This document shows, piece after piece, positions 52,821 to 59,725 of a stretch of 64,000 bases of DNA. Source of the stretch: JAJECS01 sp965219705 (GTDB lineage: Bacteria; Chloroflexota; UBA11872); the NCBI GenBank assembly GCA_965219705.1, contig OZ244789.1, positions 3,313,361 to 3,377,360 on the forward strand, given 5' to 3'. The notes below the pieces were generated by a model that was not told the DNA's origin, ran no database searches, and saw only the letters and a list, made by a program, of their open reading frames with translations. The translations under genes were made by a program, and so were the position numbers. The stretch's first letter is position 1. The number at the start of each line of letters is the position of its first letter.

Positions 52821-54592
52821 GGCCACTCGTCCGCATTCTCAAGTATGTCCGGCCGCACTGGCGATGGGCGCTGCTGTCCCTGGGCATGTGGGGCGTCGCA
52901 ACCGCCATGGACGTGCTGATCCCCCAGGTCATCGCGCGCGTCATCGACGAGGGCATCAAGGCGGGCGACCGCGAGCGTCTCGCCGCGCTCGTGGGGCTGA
53001 CGGCGGGGCTCATTGTCGTGCGGGGTGCGAGCTTCTTCCTCACCCGAATGACGATGCGCGTCTACGAGACGCGTGTGGCATCGCGCATGCGGCTCGATTT
53101 CTACGCCCAACTCCAACGACTGCCATTCAGCTACTACGACCGCGCCGATAGCGGCGACATCATCACGCGGGCCGTCAGCGACTTGAACCGGGCCCGAATG
53201 TTCGCCGGCGTCGGCGTAACCGAGACCGTGCGGATTCTCGGCCTCTACATCGCGATCCTCGTGGGCATGGCCATCACGAGCGCCACATTGACGCTGATGG
53301 TGATTCCGGTGCTCCTTGTCCTGGCGGCGATGTCGGTGTGGTACGGCAACGCGGTGCGGCCGATGTGGCTGCGCATTCAGCAGCAGCAGGCCGCACTGAC
53401 CCGCGTGCTATCCGAAAACCTCAACGGCGTGCGAGTCGTCAAGGCGTTCGCCAAGGAATCGTCGGAGATTGAAGGCTTTGGCCGCGCGGCGCGCGAGCTG
53501 TTCGAGCTTTCCATGCGGCCCGCCCGGCTGCGTGCACGATTCATGCCGTCCATGCTGGCCGTCGCCGGCATCGGCACCGTCATCGTGCTAGGCGTCGGCG
53601 GACGCCTCGCGATCGAAGGGGCGGTGTCGATCGGCGTGCTGGTGGCCTTCTACTACTACTTTGCCCGGCTGATCCCGCCCACGCAGCAGATGGGGTTCGT
53701 CGTCCAGCGCATCGCCATCGCGATTGCTTCCGGCGGACGCGTGTTCGAGCTCCTCGATGAACCGACACGCATCGCGTCTCCACCGAACGCACACGCGCCC
53801 GACCGTGTGACCGGCCACGTCGAGCTTGACCAAGTGGACCTGGCCTACGGCCGCCGCAACCCGGTCCTGCACGGCGTCAGCGCCGAGGCCCCGGCAGGAT
53901 CCCTGATCGGCATCGTTGGGCCCACAGGGTCTGGGAAGAGCAGCCTGGTGCAGCTCGTTCCGCGCTACTACGACGCAATGTCCGGTTCGGTGCGGCTCGA
54001 TGGCATTGACGTGCGCCAGTACGACCTGACGGCCCTGCGCCGCCAGGTCGCCATCGTCCCCCAAGACGCCATGTTGTTTTCCGACACCGTGCGCAGCAAC
54101 GTCGCCTACGGCGACCCCACGGCGGACACCGATCGCGTGGTCGCCGCGGCGCGCGACGCTCAAGCGCTGGACTTCATCGCGAACCTGCCCGAAGGCTTTG
54201 AAACCGTCGTCGGCGAGCGCGGCGTGGGGCTGAGCGGAGGCCAGCGGCAGCGGGTGACGATCGCGCGCGCGCTCCTGACCGAGGCGCCGGTGCTGATCCT
54301 CGACGATGCGACAGCCAGCGTGGACACCCAGACCGAACGCCGCATACAAGAAGCCCTGCGGTCGCGTGCCCACGGGCGCACGACGTTTGTCATCTCGCAG
54401 CGCGTGAGTGCGGTGCAAGACGCGGATCAAATCCTGGTCATCGAGGAGGGCCGACTGACCGACCGCGGCACTCACGACGAACTCGCGGCGCGTCCGGGTT
54501 TCTATCGCGGACTCGTCGAGCGGCAGCGCCAGTCGGCGATCAGCGCCAAATCCTCGCAACACGCGCCCTCTGGCGCCACGGGCCAAGGCTAG
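52817..54592 (+). CDS. ABC exporter half-transporter A (degenerate Walker B), probable AUA start
   Basis: A protein of 591 residues from ATA 52817 (568 from ATG 52886). The additional N-terminus RPLVRILKYVRPHWRW is the usual 'R-L-L-Y-x-R-P-x-x' lead into TM1 of ABC exporters, so the ATG start would lose half of TM1. A six-helix domain is followed by an ATPase domain with Walker A GPTGSGKS (368-375), signature LSGGQ (472-476) and Walker B ILDDATASVD. The catalytic Glu is Asp497, so this NBD is catalytically weak, as in one half of heterodimeric exporters. It pairs with the next gene. Confidence 0.88.
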   Translation: MRPLVRILKYVRPHWRWALLSLGMWGVATAMDVLIPQVIARVIDEGIKAGDRERLAALVGLTAGLIVVRGASFFLTRMTMRVYETRVASRMRLDFYAQLQRLPFSYYDRADSGDIITRAVSDLNRARMFAGVGVTETVRILGLYIAILVGMAITSATLTLMVIPVLLVLAAMSVWYGNAVRPMWLRIQQQQAALTRVLSENLNGVRVVKAFAKESSEIEGFGRAARELFELSMRPARLRARFMPSMLAVAGIGTVIVLGVGGRLAIEGAVSIGVLVAFYYYFARLIPPTQQMGFVVQRIAIAIASGGRVFELLDEPTRIASPPNAHAPDRVTGHVELDQVDLAYGRRNPVLHGVSAEAPAGSLIGIVGPTGSGKSSLVQLVPRYYDAMSGSVRLDGIDVRQYDLTALRRQVAIVPQDAMLFSDTVRSNVAYGDPTADTDRVVAAARDAQALDFIANLPEGFETVVGERGVGLSGGQRQRVTIARALLTEAPVLILDDATASVDTQTERRIQEALRSRAHGRTTFVISQRVSAVQDADQILVIEEGRLTDRGTHDELAARPGFYRGLVERQRQSAISAKSSQHAPSGATGQG

Positions 54593-54602
54593 GCACGGCG
54601 AA

Positions 54603-56453
54603 ATGGCAGTGAGTGGAACAGACGTCCGCGGGACCTTCGCGGAAGAGCCGTCAGAGACGCCGGGTCTCGACGCCGGCGTGGCCCGGCGCCTGCTTGGTCT
54701 GCTCGGCGCGGACCGGCGGCGAATGAGCGCCGCGCTCGCGGCGCTCCTCGCCGTTGCCGCGCTCGGCGTGATGCAGCCCGTGATCATTGGCAAGGCGCTC
54801 GACGACGGAGTGCTGGCGGGCGACGGCAACGTGCTGTTAGTCGCGGTCATCGCCTACGCGGCGGTGACGTTGGGACACGGGGTCGCCATGGGCGTGCAGC
54901 GCCAGATAACCGCCCGCCTGGGCCACCAGGTGCTGCATCGATTGCGCACCGGGGTATTTCAGCACTACCAGCGCCTTTCGCTTGGGTTCTTCGACCGGCA
55001 GATCACCGGCCGGCTCATCAGCCGAGTCGTGTCCGATATCGAGGCGATCGGCGAGGTGCTGACCGAAGGGGTGCTTGGGGCCGCCGCCGACGTGGCGATG
55101 CTCGTGGGCATCCTGGTGACGATGAGCCTGCTGAGCTGGAAGCTCGCGCTGCTTTGCCTGGTGGTGACGCCGCTGCTCTACCTCAGCGCGCGGTTCGTCG
55201 CTCACCTGGCTCGCCGTTGGTATCGAACCATGAGGGCCCGCACGTCCACGCTCAACGGCGTCCTCGCCGAGTCCATTCTCGGCATGCGGATTACCCAAGC
55301 TTTCGCCCGGGAGGCCGTGAACCTCGATCGCTTCGACGCGGTGAACCAGTCCCAACTCCAGGCGCACTTCCGCACGTTCACGATCTCGTCCGCCACCGTG
55401 CCCGTTGTCGAGCTGTTCACCGCCATCGCCACCGGCCTCGTCCTATGGTTCGGCGGGAGCTTCGTGATCGATGGCGCCAATGACATCTCGGTGGGTCTTG
55501 TTGCCGCCTTTGCCCTACTGATCGAGCGCTTCTTTGCACCAATTCAAGAGCTCGCCACGCGCTACGAAACGCTGCAAAGCGCCATGGCGTCGGGCGAGCG
55601 AATCTTCGAAGTCCTCGATATCGAGCCGGAGATCGCCGACGCCCCGCAGGCACGCAACCTTGGGGAAATCAACGGCGACATCCAATTCAAGAAGGTGAAT
55701 TTCGGATACGACCCTGAATCGCCCGTGCTGCACGACGTCGACCTGCACGCGCGGCCTGGGGACGTGATCGCGCTCGTCGGCGCGACCGGCGCCGGGAAAA
55801 CCACGATCATCAACTTGCTGTTCCGGTTCTATGACGTGACCTCGGGCTCGATCACGGTCGACGGTTACGACGTCCGAGACCTCACCCAGCATTCACTGCG
55901 ACGGAGCATGGCGCTGGTGCTGCAGGAGCCGTTCCTGTTCAGCGGCAGCATTCACGACAACATTGCGTACGGCCGGCCCGCGGCAACGCGCGCCGAGGTG
56001 GTCGCGGCGGCCCAAGCGGTCGGCCTGGACGACTTTGTCCAGTCACTGCCGTTCGGCTACGACACCCCGATCGAAGAGCGCGGCGGCGGCCTCTCCATCG
56101 GCCAGCGGCAGCTCGTGTCCTTCGCGCGGGCGCTCCTCCTCGACCCGCGCGTGCTCGTCCTGGACGAGGCGACGAGCGCGGTGGACGCCCAAACCGAGGC
56201 CAAGATCCAGCATGGACTCGATACCCTCATGGCAGGCCGGACGGCCATCGTGATCGCGCACCGACTCTCGACGGTGCAGCGGGCGACCAAAATCGTCGTC
56301 CTAGAGCACGGCCGCATCGTGGAGCGCGGCACGCACGCCGAGCTCCTCGACCGCGGCGGGCTCTACTACGGCCTCCACACGCTGGGACTAGGCTCGATGG
56401 ACGAACTCGACAGCGCTGCCGTGCGGCGTGCCGATCGGAGGCCATCAGCGTGA
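54603..56453 (+). CDS. ABC exporter half-transporter B (catalytic Walker B, variant signature)
   Basis: A 616-residue partner of the preceding gene: a long N-terminal leader (about 38 residues), six helices, Walker A GATGAGKT (393-400), signature LSIGQ (497-501) in place of LSGGQ, and Walker B VLDEATSAVD with the catalytic Glu522. The asymmetry complements half-transporter A: the consensus ATP site is built from the Glu of this protein and the LSGGQ of the other, and the degenerate site from Asp497 and LSIGQ. That is the arrangement of TM287/288- and BmrCD-type multidrug or lipid exporters. The cargo is unknown. It begins 10 bp after A. Confidence 0.9.
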   Translation: MAVSGTDVRGTFAEEPSETPGLDAGVARRLLGLLGADRRRMSAALAALLAVAALGVMQPVIIGKALDDGVLAGDGNVLLVAVIAYAAVTLGHGVAMGVQRQITARLGHQVLHRLRTGVFQHYQRLSLGFFDRQITGRLISRVVSDIEAIGEVLTEGVLGAAADVAMLVGILVTMSLLSWKLALLCLVVTPLLYLSARFVAHLARRWYRTMRARTSTLNGVLAESILGMRITQAFAREAVNLDRFDAVNQSQLQAHFRTFTISSATVPVVELFTAIATGLVLWFGGSFVIDGANDISVGLVAAFALLIERFFAPIQELATRYETLQSAMASGERIFEVLDIEPEIADAPQARNLGEINGDIQFKKVNFGYDPESPVLHDVDLHARPGDVIALVGATGAGKTTIINLLFRFYDVTSGSITVDGYDVRDLTQHSLRRSMALVLQEPFLFSGSIHDNIAYGRPAATRAEVVAAAQAVGLDDFVQSLPFGYDTPIEERGGGLSIGQRQLVSFARALLLDPRVLVLDEATSAVDAQTEAKIQHGLDTLMAGRTAIVIAHRLSTVQRATKIVVLEHGRIVERGTHAELLDRGGLYYGLHTLGLGSMDELDSAAVRRADRRPSA

Positions 56454-57151
56454 CAGCTCCGTGGACCCCCATTGCGGCTCCCCTGGAGCACGTCGTGGCC
56501 GCGCCACGGACCATCTCCGAGGCCTACGCCATGCTGGTTCTGCTCCACGGTCGAGGGGCCGACGCGCAGGACCTGCTGCCCCTGGCGGCTGAGCTCGGAC
56601 GCGAGGATCTCATCGTTCTGGCCCCACAAGCGCCATATGCGCTCCCAGGCCCGTTCGGCATGGGATACGCCTGGTACGACATGCACGAGATCGGCGAGCC
56701 CGACCCGGCAACCTTCGCGCCGAGCCTCGAGCGGCTGCGGCAGTTTCTCGACACAGCCATCGCGGGTTATCCCGTTAATCCCGAACGGGTGTTCCTGCTT
56801 GGATTCAGTCAAGGCGCGGTGATGGCGCTCAGCGTGGCGCTCACGGACCCGAGTTGCCTCGCCGGAGCGGTCGCACTGAGCGGGTACCTGCCCATGACGG
56901 CTGACGCGGCGCAGCGCGCCGACCTCGGGCGCCTCCCGGTTTTCGTGGGACACGGCGATGCCGACCCGCTCATTGCGGTCGACGAAGGACGCCGCGCGCG
57001 CGACGTGCTCACGGCCGCCGGCGCCGACGTGACCTACCGCGAGTACCCGGCCGCGCACCGGATTACTCCGGCCGAGTTGGACGACATTCGTCACTGGATC
57101 GACGCGCGGCTCGACGTGTCTCCGCCTGGGTGCCCGCCGTCCCGGCCGTAG
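56450..57151 (+). CDS. alpha/beta-hydrolase, phospholipase/carboxylesterase (YpfH type)
   Basis: A 233-residue esterase. LVLLHGRGADAQDLLPLA carries the oxyanion-hole HG, the nucleophile is in GFSQGAVMAL, the catalytic Asp in GHGDADPL and the His in AAHRIT. It matches the carboxylesterase/phospholipase 2 family that hydrolyses short acyl esters. GTG 56450 overlaps the stop of half-transporter B by 4 bp, so the three form one unit. Its stop abuts that of the convergent aspS. Confidence 0.87.
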   Translation: MTAPWTPIAAPLEHVVAAPRTISEAYAMLVLLHGRGADAQDLLPLAAELGREDLIVLAPQAPYALPGPFGMGYAWYDMHEIGEPDPATFAPSLERLRQFLDTAIAGYPVNPERVFLLGFSQGAVMALSVALTDPSCLAGAVALSGYLPMTADAAQRADLGRLPVFVGHGDADPLIAVDEGRRARDVLTAAGADVTYREYPAAHRITPAELDDIRHWIDARLDVSPPGCPPSRP

Positions 57152-58984
57152 CTATCCCGCCGGCGGGGGCTCCACCGACTCGTCGCGCACCGTCAGATGC
57201 AACTCAGCGAGCTGCTCCGGCTGCAGCCGCCCCGGCGCGCCTAGCGTGAGGTCGAAGCCGGCCTGATTCTTGGGAAACACGGTGACGTCGCGCAAGTTCC
57301 CGGTGCCCCCAAGGAGCATCGCGAGCCGGTCCACACCCATCGCGATGCCGCCATGCGGTGGCGCGCCGTAGGTGAACGCTTCCAGCATGTGACCCACGCT
57401 CGCCTCGAGCTCGTCGTCGCTGTAGCCCATCACCTGGTAGATGCGCCGCAGGTCTTCGGCTCGGTGCGCGCGAACGCTGCCGCCGCCGATTTCGTGACCG
57501 TTGCAGATCAAGTCGTACTGCTTGGACAGCGCGCGCCCTGGGTCCTCATAGAGCAAGTCGAACGAATCGTCGGCGGGTGAGCAGAACGGGTTGTGGCTAA
57601 ACGTGAAGCCCCCGTTCTCCTCATCGATCTCGAAGAGCGGAAAGTCGATGATCCACACAAACGCCAGCTGATCCGGCTCGATCAGGTCCAGGGCTCGCCC
57701 CAGGTGCAAACGCAAGGCCGCAAGCCCTTCGGCCACGACCTGCGGCGATCCGGCGACGATGCAGACGAGATCACCCGTGCCCGCTCCGGCATTGCGCGCC
57801 GCCGCCAAGAGGGCGTCCTCGCCGAAGAAGCGGCTGAGCGGCGAGCGTATGGAGCCATCGTCGTTTAGCGCGATGGTGGCCAGACCGGCCGCTCCAGCGT
57901 CCTTGACGATGTCTTGCAGCGCGCTTACCTCACGCCGGGAGTATCCGGCGATGCCGGGTGCCACCACCGCCTTGACGTGCCCGCCCGCGTCCAGAGTGTC
58001 GTCGAAGGCTCGAAACCCGCGTCCGGCAACATCCCGAGCCACGTCGACGAGCTCGAGTCCAAATCGCACATCCGGCTTGTCGGTGCCGAACCTGCGGATT
58101 GCGTCGGCGTGACGAAGGCGGGGGAACGGCGTCTCACGAATAGCCATCGACGACAGCTTGTCGACGATCTGCAGATACAGCGCTTCAATGAGCTGCAGCA
58201 AGTCTTCGCGGTCCACGAAGGCCATCTCGATATCGAGTTGGGTGTGCTCGAAAACGCGGTCCGCGCGCAAGTCCTCGTCCCGATAGCAGCGCGCCAGCTG
58301 GAAATAGCGGTCCAGCCCGGCCACCATGATCAGTTGCTTCATCTGCTGGGGCGACTGCGGCAGGGCGTAGAAGTTTCCCGGATGCAGACGACTGGGCACC
58401 ACGAAATCGCGTGACCCCTCGGGGGTGCTGCGCACCAGCGTCGGCGTCTCGAGCTCCAGGAAGTCGCGCGCCCACAAATATTCCCGCATCTCGCGCACGA
58501 TTTGGTGCCGCAACTCGATGAGCTCGCGCAAGCGCCGCCGCCGCAGATCCAGATAGCGGTGGCGCAACCGGACGCTCTCGTCGACGTTCGTCTCCGCCGT
58601 GATCTCGAACGGCGGCGCCTTGGACGCGGCCAGCACGGTCACCGTGTTGACCCCAAGCTCAACCCCGCCCGTGGCTAAGTCTGGATTTGCCGTGCCGTCC
58701 GGTCGCGCCCGAACCTGGCCGCCGACGCTGAGCACATACTCCGAGCGCGCGCGCCCGGCGGCTTCATGCGCCGCGGGCGATTCGTCGCGGTTGATCACGA
58801 TCTGGGTGAGACCGTAACGGTCGCGCAGGTCGATAAAAACCAGCCCGCCCTGATCGCGCCGGCGGTGGACCCAGCCATTGAGCGTCACGACCTGACCCGC
58901 ATGCGACAGCCGCAATTCGCCGCAGGTATGCGTCCGCTGGGGCCATGTGGCGCGCAGCGGTGTGGGTCGCTCGGCAGAAGTCAC
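57152..58984 (-). CDS. aspS: aspartyl-tRNA synthetase
   Basis: A 610-residue bacterial-type class IIb synthetase. An N-terminal OB anticodon-binding domain (about 15-115, LNGWVHRRRDQGGLVFIDLRDRYG) precedes the catalytic core: TPEGSRDFVVPSRLHPGNFYALPQSPQ, motif 2 CYRDEDLRADR, the GAD insertion domain, and motif 3 GGIAMGVDRLAMLLGG. Whether it also charges tRNA-Asn cannot be told. The GTG start lies 33 bp after infC on the same strand. The length is a little above E. coli AspS (590). Confidence 0.95.
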   Translation of the reverse strand: MTSAERPTPLRATWPQRTHTCGELRLSHAGQVVTLNGWVHRRRDQGGLVFIDLRDRYGLTQIVINRDESPAAHEAAGRARSEYVLSVGGQVRARPDGTANPDLATGGVELGVNTVTVLAASKAPPFEITAETNVDESVRLRHRYLDLRRRRLRELIELRHQIVREMREYLWARDFLELETPTLVRSTPEGSRDFVVPSRLHPGNFYALPQSPQQMKQLIMVAGLDRYFQLARCYRDEDLRADRVFEHTQLDIEMAFVDREDLLQLIEALYLQIVDKLSSMAIRETPFPRLRHADAIRRFGTDKPDVRFGLELVDVARDVAGRGFRAFDDTLDAGGHVKAVVAPGIAGYSRREVSALQDIVKDAGAAGLATIALNDDGSIRSPLSRFFGEDALLAAARNAGAGTGDLVCIVAGSPQVVAEGLAALRLHLGRALDLIEPDQLAFVWIIDFPLFEIDEENGGFTFSHNPFCSPADDSFDLLYEDPGRALSKQYDLICNGHEIGGGSVRAHRAEDLRRIYQVMGYSDDELEASVGHMLEAFTYGAPPHGGIAMGVDRLAMLLGGTGNLRDVTVFPKNQAGFDLTLGAPGRLQPEQLAELHLTVRDESVEPPPAG

Positions 58985-59017
58985 GGCGCGGGGTTGCTGG
59001 ACGCTGTCGGGCGCTGC

Positions 59018-59578
59018 CTAGGCCCGACCGCTCGGCGCGAGAATCACGCTGAGCACCCGGCCGTCCTGCTCCGGCATGATGTCCCGCTCGACCACCCCGC
59101 AGTCGTCCAAGGTCTGCTTGACGCGCTCGAGGATGCGGACGCCGAATTCCGGATGCATTCGTTCCCGGGCGCGAAACCGAACGGTGGCCTTCACCTTGTT
59201 GCCATCCTTGAGGAAGCGCTCCAACCGGCGGATCAGGAACTCGAGATCGTGTTCGCGAGTGGCCGGGCGAAAGCGGACTTCCTTGACGGTGCCGGCCTTT
59301 TGGCGCTTCTTGCCCTCCCCCTGCTTGCGCGTTTGGGCGTATTTGAACTTGCCATAGTCAAGAATCTTGGTGACCGGCGGGCTGGCGTCTGGGGAGACTT
59401 CCACCAAATCGAGACCGCGCGCGCGCGCCACAGTCAGGGCTTGCTCCGTCGGGACGATCCCGATCTGGGTGCCGCCCTCGTCGATGAGCCGGACTTCGCG
59501 GACACGGATCTCATCATTGACCCGCGGACCCTTGGGCCGGACACGCGGTTCCGCAAATCGATGGTGGGGGGCTCGCAG
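59018..59578 (-). CDS. infC: translation initiation factor IF-3, probable CUG start
   Basis: A protein of 186 residues from CTG 59578 (188 from TTG 59584). PRVNDEIRVREVRLI, DLVEVSPDASPPVTKILDYGKFKY and the C-terminal TVKEVRFRPATREHD block are IF-3 hallmarks. AAGGAG (59585-59590) stands 6 nt before CTG but directly abuts the TTG, so CTG has the better geometry. infC uses an unusual start in many bacteria (AUU in E. coli), by which IF3 represses its own synthesis. The usual partners rpmI and rplT do not follow; aspS does, 33 bp on. Confidence 0.93.
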   Translation of the reverse strand: MRAPHHRFAEPRVRPKGPRVNDEIRVREVRLIDEGGTQIGIVPTEQALTVARARGLDLVEVSPDASPPVTKILDYGKFKYAQTRKQGEGKKRQKAGTVKEVRFRPATREHDLEFLIRRLERFLKDGNKVKATVRFRARERMHPEFGVRILERVKQTLDDCGVVERDIMPEQDGRVLSVILAPSGRA

Positions 59579-59725
59579 AGACAACTCCTTGCGCAGGCGC
59601 GCCTTACGTCAACCAAGACTAGGATTAACGCTAGCATATGAGGACAGGGGCACTAGCAACCACACTACCGGCCGCGAGCTGCGCCCGGTCCCACCGCTCC
59701 AAGGACATAGCCACGCTTGGTTGAC
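59579..59725. promoter_or_regulatory. divergent infC / pseudophosphatase intergenic region with inverted decamer
   Basis: The decamer CTTGGTTGAC occurs at 59716-59725 on the plus strand and at 59608-59617 on the minus strand, an exact inverted pair about 100 bp apart. On the minus strand TTGCTA and TGCTAG words around 59628-59655 could be a promoter for infC. AAGGAG for infC is at 59585-59590. No clear plus-strand promoter is seen. Confidence 0.35.
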
